Shown here: positions 32,554 to 47,317 of the stretch, piece after piece
How positions within the stretch are numbered: the first letter of the stretch is position 1
How the letters are laid out: the number at the start of each line of letters is the position of its first letter
Source: Gigantopelta aegis
Taxonomy: Eukaryota; Mollusca; Gastropoda; Neomphalida; Peltospiridae
DNA length: 64,000 nucleotides
Assembly (NCBI RefSeq): GCF_016097555.1
Contig: NC_054704.1
Span: 1,467,672 to 1,531,671 of the forward strand
Direction: 5' to 3'
Notes under the pieces: model-generated
Databases searched by the model: none
Seen by the model: the letters and a program-made list of their open reading frames with translations, nothing else
What the model was told of the DNA's origin: nothing
Made by a program: the position numbers and the translations under genes

Positions 32554-34615
32554 CTGGTAAATAGAATAAATAAATAAATAAATAAATGAACAAAATGACA
32601 AGTGAAAAAAGAAATCCTTGCATACGAGCAGCACTGGCAAGTGAAGCTGTTGGTGGGTCTAGTTCATCTTGTTTTCCTTGCTCATTTTAACTTTATTTTT
32701 AGAACATATGTCTGTGAAAGTGACAGGCATTTGTTACTTTTTCCATGCAAAAGTCAATGATGTGAGAAATCTTCAAATGTACGTTTTGTTGGCACAAACA
32801 ATGCAATCACCTTAACAGGTCCCTCACTGAAACAGGTCCCTCGCCTAAACAGGTCCACGGGCGATACTTGATCAGCTGATGCAAGTGCATCATTGGTCCT
32901 CTTTTGAAAAACATGTGGGGTTATTTTAATGACAATTTAGTGGAAATAGAAGAAGGACTCTTCTTTGGCACTGTCACTAACCTTAACTATTTATGATAAA
33001 TATTTATAATGTTCTTTATAGGTGACAGTGCCAAAGGAAAGTCCTACTGAAATAGTCAAAGGGTAAATGCTAATAAAGGTATTTTAAGCCAAAATAAGGC
33101 TTAAATGTAAACATAATTCACTGCCAATTTTTTAGGTATCCTCACAGTATGGGTTTTGATGCAAATAAGCAACGATCTCGCGTAGTGTAAAAATAACAAT
33201 GTTTTTCTTGATATTATTTAGAGAGACATAACCTAATGTATATATATCATTGAAATATAAACAATAAATTCAATATATATTGAGATTTTTAGTTTTAGCT
33301 TACATGATGTGCATACTGTAATATTCTAACCTTTTTGATGCGGTATGTATTTTGACGCGGAACATCTAGATAACTTGTGAATGACCAATATTCAAGAAAA
33401 CAACTTCAAACAACTGGAAATCGATTGATGGTGGTCCATAAATTCCATATTAATAATACACGTCAAAAATAACATAATTAAAATACATTTTAACCAGATT
33501 GTCACATGTAAACCATATAGCCCAGTGCAAACGGTCACTATTTGTACATTGATAGGATGGGAGTAAATTTTACAGTCATTCGAGACTTTTTTGTTTGTTT
33601 ATTATTAGTATTATTCAAAACAATGTCCACTTTACATTTCATGTGAAATAGATGTTATTTTAATATGTAATATGCACTTGAACGTCGTTTAATCCTGACC
33701 CAATATAATCCTATGCAGTGCATATAAAATAAGGAAAGGGGACTCATTCGGATGTCCATAAAAATAGATTGACGTAGAGGTGATCTAATTGCCTTGTGTT
33801 TATTTCAATAGTAGCAGACGACAATGTTTCGTGCAGCAAGAGAGTGAAATTCAGTGAGAAAATTTGGATATAGAAGGATGTTTATATATGTTTAAAAAGT
33901 GCCTTGCGGAAAATAGTACTTTTAATTACATGGCATTTTTAATTGTTTATACTTACTGCAAACTGGCAAATTGAAAACATTGCATTATCCTTATCAATAA
34001 AAAATACTTCCGTCAACAAAAATTTCTGCATTTGGCGTCATAGCTTTTCTTTGATGACGCACAATTGCTATTTAAAGATAGCGCGCCAAAATACATACTG
34101 CGTCATAATACATACCGAGACAATATTTTTTTAACTTTTGCTAAACGGAGTTATTTCCCCTTATTAGAAAATGTCCATTTTTAATGTGTGGTTGTTGTTT
34201 GGGGTTTTTTAAATAGTTCTTTTAAAGGTAATCCATCAGTAAATACAAACAAAAATCGTTATCATTACTGTCATATTTGCAAAGTCCCTAGTTTGAAACA
34301 AAACAAACATCTGACAACTTACGATATTTATAAGAGAAAAAACAACAACACTAGCATGCACAAAACTGTAAACCTGATACAATGTGCCGAAAATTAAAAA
34401 CTACCAGTATGACACACTGTTTAAAAATATCAATTAAACCTGAGTAAATATTATTTACTTTCAGTTTCATTTGCCGACCGTTGGATCTCACAACACAAAT
34501 TTTCACTTCCGGTTAGAGTTTACACATCAGGGTTGACATTGACCTATGTTGTGGCTCACATGTTCACTTCTAGTAAATGGTAAATTACTTGAAATATATT
34601 TAAAATACTAATTTT
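32554..34615. other. Upstream region of CLCC1, intergenic
   Basis: AT-rich sequence that should contain the CLCC1 promoter and its non-coding first exon, since an acceptor lies just before the start-codon exon. No CpG-rich core, TATA box or donor could be chosen with confidence. No transposon was recognised. Confidence 0.4.
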
Positions 34616-34618
34616 AAA

Positions 34619-34805
34619 CAAGCACTCACTAAACTACGTATGTGTGCTCACAGACTGGAAATAGAGACTGGACTTAAAGGAACATCGATTCACATAAATG
34701 ACCGGGTCTACCGACTGTGCCAACATGAACCAGAAGATGAGATTCATTGTTTAACTAAATGTCCAATAAATATACATTTAAGAAACACACTATATAATAA
34801 AGTCG

Positions 34806-34839
<34 letters not shown>

Positions 34840-35060
34840 CAAGAGTTCCGACTTTTCCTCAATTGAATTGTACACCATGGGCAAAATGAACTTACCAGAC
34901 CCTCTATCACAACACCGATTTGAACAAATATACACATACGTGTACATATCGTATACATATAACGATTTTATGATCTCATTGTGTGGTCCAATGTAGGCCT
35001 ATGCCATTTTATATGATCCATAGGCCATATCAAATAAATATTGATTTGAACTGAATTTAA
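34619..35060 (+). pseudogene. LINE 3' end, C-terminal zinc-knuckle-like region
   Basis: An open frame begins near 34630 with LRMCAHRLEIETGLKG and continues VYRLCQHEPEDEIHCLTKCP, the Cys/His motif at the end of many non-LTR ORF2 proteins. A (TA)n microsatellite at 34808-34838 is translated in frame as repeated Ile-Tyr. The frame then runs on to a stop at 34994-34996. The sequence after it (caaataaatattgatttgaa) looks like a LINE 3' tail. The copy is strongly 5' truncated. The clade is not certain. Confidence 0.75.
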
Positions 35061-35123
35061 TAACTGGGGAAGAATTAAAACAATTTGTATTTTTCAGTGG
35101 AAACCCACCAACTAACATCTGAT

Positions 35124-36131
<1,008 letters not shown>

Positions 36132-36179
36132 ATGGCATTGGGAGACGAAGTTGCGCTGAGCTCAGATCCCCCGTCAGAG
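36132..36179 (+). CDS. UQCRH: UQCRH exon 1 (coding part)
   Basis: Sixteen residues, MALGDEVALSSDPPSE. The first ATG after an upstream stop fits. The donor is gag|gtacct. The exon is short and poorly conserved, so it is supported mainly by its position, the frame and the acidic character continuing into exon 2. Confidence 0.8.
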
Positions 36180-39100
36180 GTACCTGAGATTTATTATTAC
36201 TGAACTACTCTGTAGATTGCTACACAAACGTGTCATTTTTTTTTAATCTTGCTACGCAGAAGTAAATGTTTGTGTAAGCTATCACGTAACTTGGTAACTC
36301 TTGCTTGACCTTGAAGTTGAAGAAGTTGAACGGTTGGTCACTTTGGTGGTCAGTTCCACAGCAGGCCTGCGCAAATAAAAAATGTGCATAACCTGAAAAG
36401 GGGTTATGCCAAAAGATTTTGCATAACCTATTTTGGTTTGCATAACCTGTTTTTTTTTCTTTATAATTAAAAACCCCCAACAACTTAATTTTGAGAAACA
36501 AGAGAGTGGCAATGGTAAGTAAGCAGTATATGTATACAAATGTTTAAGAAATTAAAAAAAAATGATTAGTACAATTGTGATGAATTACCAAAATATAATG
36601 AATGTCTGGCTTGACCTATTATATAAAACACATCATCATGTGTGCATAACTACGTGTGAATAAATAAGAATTCACTGCAAATGCAAGGCAATTTCTTACC
36701 ATTAATTTTATAATATTCGTCTTTTATGTGTATATAATGTCATGACATTCAGTCGTGAGTGGGAGACTCGGTGCTATCCTCCTCATCTGAGGAACAGTGG
36801 ATACTGATACTGTCACTGCAATTATCATTGACAATGTCGTCGTCGTCACTGTCACTATTAGATTTGGAACTACAGGTAATAGTAGGGTCACTGTGACTCT
36901 GGTTTACCCTGGTTGCTGATATCCAGTTAGAGATTGTAATGACCACCACAATGTCGCCATTTCTGATTTCTTAAATTCGGCTATAATGCCTTCTAACAAC
37001 CAATGGGAATGCACCTACTTCACAAGATATTTATACAAACTTGACTGGTTACGTTACACGCTACGAAAAAGCACTGCGTCTAATGTTTGTACTCGTGATA
37101 AAAGTATGTTGGTACGTTGCCGGGACTAACCATTCAGTAAATTTTACGTGAACGGTAAATCGGTTATGCCAAATAAAATGACATAACCGATGCACGAACG
37201 AAACGATCGTTCGTGCAATTTGAGCAGGCCTGCACAGCGACTATTAGTGGTAGCGATTTTTTTAACGGTAGTTCAGCAAGTCTATCTACATGTGTACACT
37301 GTATTGAAAGAAAATTCGTCCAACAGAATGACACCCCAATGTCATTTCTATCAACACATGCAATGCATAATTCAGTACCGTACAATTTACACACTCGCTG
37401 TTCACAACCTTTTTTGTTTGTTTTATCTTAGTTATATCTGTGATGATAGAATTGACAGTCAGTGGTTGTCATTTAGTTGATGAAGATTAACATTGACTGC
37501 AAGTCAACGTGCAACCACAAGTCAATGTTACTCTGGCGATGGCATTACACCATTAGCTGAATATGGCCGTTCCAAGCAATTTTGCTCGGAACGAAATTCA
37601 GGTAAAAATAATGACTACCATCATGTTTTCCCACCCAAATCGTGTATTGTGATCTCTTTCGAGCTTATGGAGACAAGAAATACTTACTTTGAAACGATCT
37701 TCACTTTGAATTCAAGGAAAAAAGTCTTGACACTGTGGGTTTTCTTTAAAACATGCCGTTATTGTTATCTGCCCTTATTGGAGCAGGCCATCGGATTTCA
37801 CGGTAACGATCGTTACCGGTAGCATGTCGGCCAAACCATGAAACCGAAATTTCGTTAACCATGATTGAAAAAAAATATATATATATTTATCTATATGTAA
37901 TAAATTTATACAAATAGTAATGTTTCTCATATTAGCATGAACCAATGATTTAAAAAAAATTCAAATAGAAAACTCATTGTTTGCATACATAATAGTATGG
38001 GTTTTAGAAGATGAATGCTTTTTGTTTTAATGAAAAAGAGTGAAAAATTAATTTTTAACGAATTTTTGTATACGGCCGGTTGATGGACCTTTAAATATTT
38101 GTTTTCATTTTCTGTCCAAAAACCTGTATAATGAATGTAACAGGGCAATCATCCAAATAACTGGTGATTATTTTGTTTTTTTTACATGTAATATGACCTC
38201 TAATCTGATTGAAAATGGAAACAAATAATATAAAGCAGAATTAAAATGGTTTTAAATATCGTTTTACAATGATATATGCAAGCAAAAAGTCACGTCTGCT
38301 ATGGATATTACGGGAGTTTTGGCACAGTAACATGTCTACAACTAGGGTCAGTAATGAGAATAGTCATGTTCATATTCACCCACCAATGTCTGAAAATTAT
38401 TTTTTATTTTTTGTTTTCATGAAATACTTTTGCTGGTGATGTGGTGTCTTTTGTGGGACCTCTGAAGCCAGTAATAAATAAATAGACCAATCAAAATCTA
38501 TCAAATATTTCCTTCAGAGACAGAGAGGGCGTCAGTCACAGATCTCACAAAATACACCATCAGGAATCACCAAACAAAATACTTAACTGACTTGGTAGGA
38601 CTATGATTTGGAATAATCTTTGTAAAGTTTGTTGGACGTGTCCGGGTGCCGATGGAGTAGAGCCGGAGTGGATGTATCATTGTCAACATGGACATGGAAA
38701 ACATGCATTACAATATTCTGAATGGGTTGGGGAAGTTGACATGATGTTTGTACCTCGATTATAACGTCTCAATAAAAAAAAAAAATTAATTAGTGTGAAA
38801 AGGGTGCGAAGTGGTATGAGGAGGAAGTTACAAAAAAAAGTTGCAACAATTTCTACTCAATAATAGAGGTCTATATATACGAGGTATTGATTATATGATA
38901 TATGTCCCCAAATTACTTGTAATAATCCATGTAGAATTGATTGCATTGTCAAGGAATACATGTTTAAAAGTTTGTAAACACTGATCGGAGATGGGCGCCG
39001 CTATCTTGGATTTCGATCGGAAATTTCCGTTGATTTCCGTGAGCGCTCGGAAATAGTCACATTGGGTTGTTAAACTTCCAAAATCAACAATTTTACGCCC

Positions 39101-42100
39101 ATTTTCTGTATTTTTTTCTGATTTACACTAATAAAGGTATGGATGGTTTTTCATATTACCAAACCATGATGTAGAACACCTCTCCTAACTACATTTTTAC
39201 CTGAAGCAAACTTTTCACACTGAATTATTTTTAGGCAAATGAGTGCATAATTAAGTGAAAATAGAATGTTCTAGCTGATTAATGTATTAACTTTTCTCAT
39301 TGGCTATGTTTCCCGTGTCAGAACCTATCAGAAAAGAGCTTTCAGGCGGAGTTTGTACCCATTAAATGAGAGAAATCTGGAGCCAGTTTTTGCGCAGATG
39401 CAATTCATGCCGTCACGAGTTATCGTTCCTGTTGGTTCATGCTACTCATATAAAACTACTGGAGATTGTTTTCAACACAATCACGACACCGGATTCGGAT
39501 TTTAGTGTTCGCCATACTTCTCAGTGTTCAAGTAAACCCGAATCAGAGTTCGACAACGCGCTCAAATCAAACCCGACCAAAAATTGTAATATTGACATCA
39601 TGGCATCTATTCCAAAGAACACGAGTCCATTCCCGTTTCGATGACGTAGGTAATAATAGGTATGAGCCTACATTGTACCCACATACGCATATATATAAAT
39701 AATTGATCCATATGTACATTGCACATTTGAACCAAAATCACTGGCACTAATTATTTGTAGTGTCGCTTTTAAATTTAGGGACCTAAAATAGGATTTTAAT
39801 TCAAATATTATTTGATAAAAATAATTAACTTTTTATTACTGTCACTGAAGTCGACAAATTTATTGCCGATGTCACGCATGTACTGGAGTACTGAAGGTGA
39901 CAATCGAATAAACTCCACTATTTCCTGTCTTTTCATTAAGGGCGGAAATGACGTAAACTGTTATATTTATGTAGCTGTCAGTCAGAACAGCATGCGTATG
40001 TAATGTGGAGGGGAGGGGAGGAGAAGGGGTGCGACTGTGTTGAAAATATTGAGTTTGAAAACGTCTCTTTTCACGGGTTTGTGCGTTGGATAATCAGTAG
40101 CTTGGGCGGACTCAACTTTTTCAGCCCAGAACTGGCTGTAAAGTTTGTTTTATTTAACGACGCCGCTAGAGCACATTGATTTTTTTATCTTATCATCGGC
40201 TATTGGACGTCAAACATATGGTCATTCCGACAATGTTTTTAGAGGAAACCCGCTGTCGCCACATAGGCTACTCTTTTTACGACAGGCAGCAAGGGATCTT
40301 TTATTTGCGCTTCCCACAGGCAGGATAGCACAAACCATGGCCTTTGTTGAACCAGTTATGGATCACTGGTCGGTGCAAGTGGTTTACACCTACCCATTGA
40401 GCCTTGTGGAGCACTCACTCAGGGTTTGGAGTCGGTATCTCGATTAAAAATCCCATGCCTCGACTGGGATCCGAACCCAGTACCTACCAGTCTGTAGACC
40501 GATGGCCTGCCACGACGCCACCGTGGCCGGTAGAACTGGCTGTAATGCAAACAGTCAGTTGGCTGGATTGGAACCTTTATTTGATGTATAAAAAAAAACA
40601 AGTCAGTTGGCTGGATTGGGACCTTTATTTAATGTAAAAAAAAAAAAAAACCCAGTCAGTTGAATGGGTTGGAACCTTTATTTGATGTAAAACAACAGTC
40701 AGTTGGCTGGATTGGAACCTTTATTTGTTGTCATTTAAAATAATATGTCAGTTGGCAAGATTCGAACATATTACCCAACCTGCATAGCATTTTGACAATC
40801 CATTGCATTATGGTATAAGAAATGGGTTCCCATAACTTGTTTTCATGGAATCTAAAAACAGCTTCTGATGGGTTCCCATGATCTCAGGGCGCGGAACCCA
40901 AAAACAGCTTCCGATGGGTTCCCATGATCTCAGGGCACGGAACCTAAAAACAGCTTCCGATGGGTTCCCATGATCTCAGGGCACGGAACCTAAAAACAGC
41001 TTCCGATGGGTTCCCATGATCTCAGGGCACGGAACCTAAAAACAGCTTCCGATGGGTTCCCATGATCTCAGGGCACGGAACCTAAAAACAGCTTCCGATG
41101 GGTTCCCATGATCTCAGGGCACGGAACCCAAAAAGTGTTTCCCATGAAATTTGAAATCCTATGGCTTGTGGAGGGAAATAAAACTCAGAAACAGTCTTGT
41201 ATAGGGAAAAGGATTGGTGAAGTAATTTCTCGTTCATACAGTCCTTGGCTTTTGAAAAACATATGTAGCAAAAATGAACCAATAAACCAATAATGTTTTC
41301 TTCTAATTTTATGTTGTTTGGTTCATTAGTGTAGTCTGACTTCTTTTCCTTTTCAGGAATGGAGTTGTAATTTATTAAAAAGTTTCAGGAGTAGTAATAT
41401 AGAAATATAATTATGACATGTATACGCTGATGCAGACAATTTGATTCTTTAATTACAATATGTACTATTCAGATAATTTGATGCACACAATTATATATCA
41501 GGGGTCGAATTTTACGACCGGCGTCGTGGTAGGCCATCGGTCTACAGGCTGGGTTCGGATCCCAGTCGAGGCATGGGATTTTTAATCCAGATACAGACTC
41601 CAAACCCTGAGTAAATTCTCCGCAAGGCTCAATGGGTAGGTGTAAACCACTTGCACCGACCAGTGATCCATAACTGGTTCAACAAAGGCCATGGTTTGTG
41701 CTATCCTGCCTGTGGGAAGCGCAAATAAAAGATCCCTTGCTGCTAATCGGAAGAGTAGCCCATATAGTGGCAACAGCGGTTTCCTCTCAAAATCTGTGTG
41801 GTCCTTAACCATATGTCTGACGCCATATAACCGTAAATAAAATGTGTTGAGTACGTCGTTAAATAAAACATTTCTTTCTTTCGAATTTTACGCTATACCG
41901 TAAATAGTAAATTTCGAAACGGAATACTAAAACAATTCTTCCAATATTCCATCATGAAAGTGAAAATACAGCACGGAATACCGAAAATCGCCTGCGACTA
42001 TTCCGCTTATGCTTTTTCTTCAGCTACATTTTTCTGCAGAACAAATCCTCACGCTACTAAGACCTTTCTCATGCATTTACTGGTACAAAATAAACGTCTT

Positions 42101-45100
42101 TTTTTTATCAAGACTAATGTTTGGAGTGAGTTCATTTGTAATTCCAGCTAGTACGCAGTAATGCATAGACTGGTATATAAACAATTGTTCGTTACGCAAT
42201 GTTGTACAGGGCGACATAGCACAGTCAGGAAAACTAGTAGTACATTAATAATTGAAGGGATAGTACATTTTTAGACAGAATAGTGGGTTTTTTTAAATTC
42301 ACTATTCCTTGGGGATAGTGGTAAAAAAAAACACAAATTCAACCCCTGTGTATATATATATATATCTTTTCAGTGTGAGATGGTTTCGTGAACGTGCAGC
42401 TAAACATATATAGGAATCAACTTTTTCATTATTATGTACAACGAATATGATTAGGATAGTTGGGATGGGAAAAACCCACTGGTTTCAAGGTGGTGGTTCA
42501 TGAACTATGACCCAAGCATCTCAGGTGTGCACTACTGACTCATATTATTAAAACATTTTTTTTAAATAACTTGTGAAACTTAGGCCTACAATTACTTAAT
42601 TGATAGTGTTGGTTGGGACATTGACATTCAAGTGACATTTTTAATTCAATAATTACGCAACTTGTCTCGCTACAAGTTACGAACGGCCCTGACAGCGTTA
42701 CGTCATTGATCTAGAATGGCACCAATGTTGTTGATACAAAAAATATACAAACTCTGACAAAATCTGTCAATACATAGGATTTTATTCCAAGCATGGGATA
42801 CCATAATAAAGATAATAAAAAAACCACATAATTTTAGACATCATCATCAGTGCGTAATTATAATAAGTTGTCAAGTAGACCGGCGTATGCGTGCAGAATT
42901 CCAAGAGTAAAAATAATCTGACCCCGATAGCTCTGATCAGTCAATGTGCCACAGAGTACGGCGCATCAAATCATGTTCCAGTCACATGATCTGTGACTTT
43001 CTAACAAACGAAACAAAAATTAAATAGTCGGCAATGATCATTGATTACTGTTACTATAGTGTGTACCATATTTCTGGCTGAAATACAGATATTTAAATGA
43101 AGATTTATTTGATTGTTTTTAAAGATAAAAAAGAAAATTAATAGATGTAAAAAAAATACCTAGGCTTATTCTTATTTTTAATTTCTTTCAAAGAAAGTAT
43201 AAAATTACTCGATTGCCATTTTCGGGACCTCACGTAAGCTTTGTAGTCTTAACAGTTACGAACTAATCGAGACAATTTTACCGACTTCGCTGATTTCTGT
43301 AACAAGTGCATTTGTGTAGAATCCCTTTTCTCTTTTTGTCATAACTATATGAACAGTATAAATGAGTTATCCGTATCAGATGTTGTGATCTCTCGTACCT
43401 TTTACGAAAAGTGGACTGTTTCTAATTAATAAAGCCAAAAATAGGCAAAGATATTTTGATGTCTGAAGACTTTTGGATATAAATGTCTTCGAAGATTGTC
43501 TGTTAAACCTGTGTTTCCCGACTGTTTCTTGTAAAGCAAAGATAATTTTATCCAGTCATGTCTTATATTAAAAATGTTTGCATGGACGCTACCCATCCTC
43601 GTAACATTTTTTTTCTGGTATTATTAAACAGATCTTTCTGTCAGATACATAAGGTAAATAGTGGCAATCAGTATACAAAATTAGTTGTTGTTAAGTGTAA
43701 CGTGCATTATTTTTCACACTCGCTAGATTGAAATTACGAGCGCGATCGCACCCGCGCACCTTAAAAGGCAAGGTCTGTTCATAATAAATACAACAAAAAA
43801 AAACCATAATACTAAAAATTAATTAAAAGTTATTAAAGTAACTTAAAAATAGATTAAAGTTAATATAATAAAATAAAATAATATAAAATAAATTAAAGTT
43901 AATGAAATAAAGTTAATAAAATAAAATAACATTTATTAATTAAGTAATAGAAATGAAATAAAAATATAATTTAATTACAAAGATATTTTTTTAAATGTCA
44001 ATAATACTTTTTTTAAATTAATAATGAATATATATAAATGAAATAAAACCAACACATTTTTCTAATTTTCCAGTAATTAAAATGTGACTGCTGTGTCTTG
44101 CTTCTTCCTTCAGTATTCCATTTAGGGCAATTCCACGCTAAAGTGGACATGGAGTGAAAAAATCAAATCATGTTATTCCTGATATATTAAGATTGTTTTT
44201 AATGTAAAATTGTCTGGAGAATCCAAATCTGGTAAGTAAAATATTGTAAAATAAATGGATGTGTTAAACTTTAAATTTTATGAGGATACCGTCACACTAA
44301 AAATATGACACTTCCGTAATACACACTATGAATTTATGTACAGCAGCCATGTAATTGAAGGTAATATTCTTTTTATTAGTGTTTTTGTTTTACCACTAAC
44401 AAAGTACTACACTTCATAATCCACTTTAATGAAGAAAAATTTTTTTTGTTACATTTAGGGGAAATTAGAAAACATAGAATCAGTTTGTATTTCCGTTATC
44501 GAAAACAAACAAAAAGTTAGATTGTATTATTCATATATATTTAATCAAGGAATCAACTCATATTCTCTGAGTATATGTTAATGCACATAATCAGACACAT
44601 TTACTTTCAAATTCATACATTATTAGTAAAATTATATAGCTGTAAACATATGTAATTCCGTTACCATAGGTTTGTAATTCCGTTACCGTCTTTGGTATAT
44701 AGTGTCAAGAAACACTTTAATATAAACCTACATAGTACTAAAATGCTACACTCTTATCCATATACACCAATACATCAAGTGATGTAACATTAGGAAGATA
44801 TACAAAATCTTTTTTAAAAATCCATATGGTAATAGTACTAGTAGTGGCTCCAAATGCATTTGCGGAACACCCATATATAAATGTTATCCATTGACAATAT
44901 AGAAATTAAGGAAATCTGATACACTTTAACCAAACAGTACTACTTCATTATGATGACTAAACTTCGGCAAATCCATGACAAAATTCAAGTTATAATCGAA
45001 ACCTACTATAATTATATCGGTGCTCGAAATATGAAGCTAAATATGGCCTGCCATTATTTATTTTTTAAATAGCAGGCCAAAAGAAATATGGCCTGCTGTG

Positions 45101-46676
45101 AAACAAAAATGGCCTGCTGGAAATAAGACAGCACAACGTGAATGTAGGGTTTGGGACAATGTGTGGAAACTTAAGACCTCTGATGTGTAGTTTAGAGCAT
45201 TATAAAATTAAAATGTAATAGAATTATGAGCTCGGCCTCAGCTAAATACAAGATGAGATGATCGTACGTACATCTGTTTTTTGAAAAATGACGCAATTTT
45301 TAGTTAATTTTAGCAGGTGAATGTTTATTTCACTTGCAATAGACTTTTAAAAATAGACTTCTTTTCACTTTTTACAGGCCACAATTTCAAGCTCAGTATA
45401 GATCTTTAAACATATATAGGGTCCAGAAAGTGGAAATGTAACATAACACGTTTACTTGAAGCAAACTTTAATTTTACTTTATCCAAAGGCATTTATTGAC
45501 TGTACATGTATTTAATAATTTATATTTAAATGACAGGATATCCAGAAAATAGATAGTATCATTCTAATTACCAACATTATGCTTTTAAATGTATATAATG
45601 GACAAAAAGAAAGCAACCGTTTTATAGTGTTAATGCTATCTTTACAAGGAAATCTAATATGAGTAAAATTCTTAAAATGGAAAGATAGCATGTTTGATTG
45701 GCCCAAAAAGAAAATAATGGTTTTTTGATTTTTGTCGTGTATGTTATCATAACCTCAGATAGATGAGGAATTTTATTATTAGGCATAATATCTTTCACTT
45801 ACCGTAATACAATCTAGATGTTTGACGGTCAGTTTATATAATTTTAATTGGCCTGTGTTCCTCTGACCTGGTGTAATTCTCTTCGTTATTAACAATGTCA
45901 CTGTTCAAGACTTTTTTTCAATTGCTGTCAAACATTTTAAACATTTACTATGTAATATGTACACAGTTTAGTGCTAGTTTAAATCTCCACTCGTATACAT
46001 GTACGTGTACATGTTACCGATATTGAAACTAGTTATCATTTGAAATATTAATATGAATGCTTAAAACAAGTATACTGAATTATTATTTAACTTATAAAAT
46101 TATGCAAAATATTTGCAAATCAAATTTAAAGTAAATAAATATTGTTTTTCAAAAGTAAATTCAGAGCGGTAATTCTGTTACCAAACTGAGTAATTCCGTT
46201 ACCGGCATTCAATGTTGTACAACAAAATTATGAAAAGATAATTTGTAAAATAATTTCTATTTTGTTAATCACAAGTCATCAGGAGATCATTCCATCATGA
46301 AGATAAATAATTATTTCATCATACTTCACAGAGTTTGTAGATGTTTTGCGGTGCCCGTAAAAATGGTGTCCGTTTTTACGTAATTCCGTTACCAAACTTT
46401 AATTAAGTACTCATGCACTACACCTTGCAGTAGGGAGTCTCACTTCTGCCCATGACAAGCACTAGTGCAGTACTAGTGTATTACATAGTTACATCATTAT
46501 GATAATTTTTCTTATGTGGACTAGCTGAGTTTAATGCCTGAAATATCTCTCCAACTCGTAATTCCGTTACCGTGGAATTGCCCTTTAACAACAAAATAAT
46601 ACTTTAAAATCAAAGTAACATAAGTACTAAGTTTTAAACTGTTATTTACCTATCTTTTTCGCAGTTTTCTTCTGAA

Positions 46677-46716
<40 letters not shown>

Positions 46717-47282
46717 GGCAATGAAACATATTTCTCTCTTGTTTGCCAGTACGTTAAATGTTACTGTTGCCCCTTGCTCACCATGAGGAGGACAGAAAGT
46801 TGAACAAGATATACCAACTTTGATGTGTGCCTTGTCAAGTATTTTTCATAAGTCAGACAGAAATAATTCCTCGAATTTTTTAATGAGGAATTATTTCTGT
46901 TTGACTTAAGAAAAATTTGGTATATTTTGTTCAACTCTCTGGCCTCCTTGCAAGGGACAACAGTAATGTTTAGCGTACTGGCAAACAAGAGAGAAATGTG
47001 TTTGATTCCCCCCCACCCCCCCCCCCCCCCCCCCACCCCCGACTTCTTCAGAAGAAACCAAGAAAAAGATCTAGGTAACAGTTTAAAACTTAGTATTTAT
47101 GTTTTAGTTACTTGTAGAGAAATTAACTTTCATTTTAAAGTATTATTTTGTTGCTAAATGAAACACTGAAGGAAGAAGGAAGACACATCAGTAACATTTT
47201 AATTACTGGCAAATGAGAAACGTGTTAGTTTTATTTCATTTATATATATATATTATATATATAAATGAAATAAAACTAACAC

Positions 47283-47317
<35 letters not shown>

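Larger units (their letters stand above)
41243..43690. repeat. Paralogous copy of 29.25-31.42 kb
   Basis: It aligns in the same orientation with 29250-31420. The block 42575-43060 is almost identical to 30285-30765 (gaaacttaggcctacaatta through aaaaattaaatagtcggcaa), and the remainder is more diverged with small gaps. A CAGGGG element (41499-42348) interrupts it where the other copy is continuous near 29626. Confidence 0.9.

Noticed and set aside
36749..36949. Ser/Asp-rich 66-codon frame inside the hAT-like element
   Set aside because: Low complexity and no transposase motif; may be a chance frame.
38985..39060. GC-rich patch with gccgctatcttgga as a possible alternative promoter
   Set aside because: Only a YY1-like core supports it; no exon with a donor was found downstream.
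46927..47157. Frame with poly-Pro from the poly(C) tract
   Set aside because: Homopolymer translation inside the palindrome arm.
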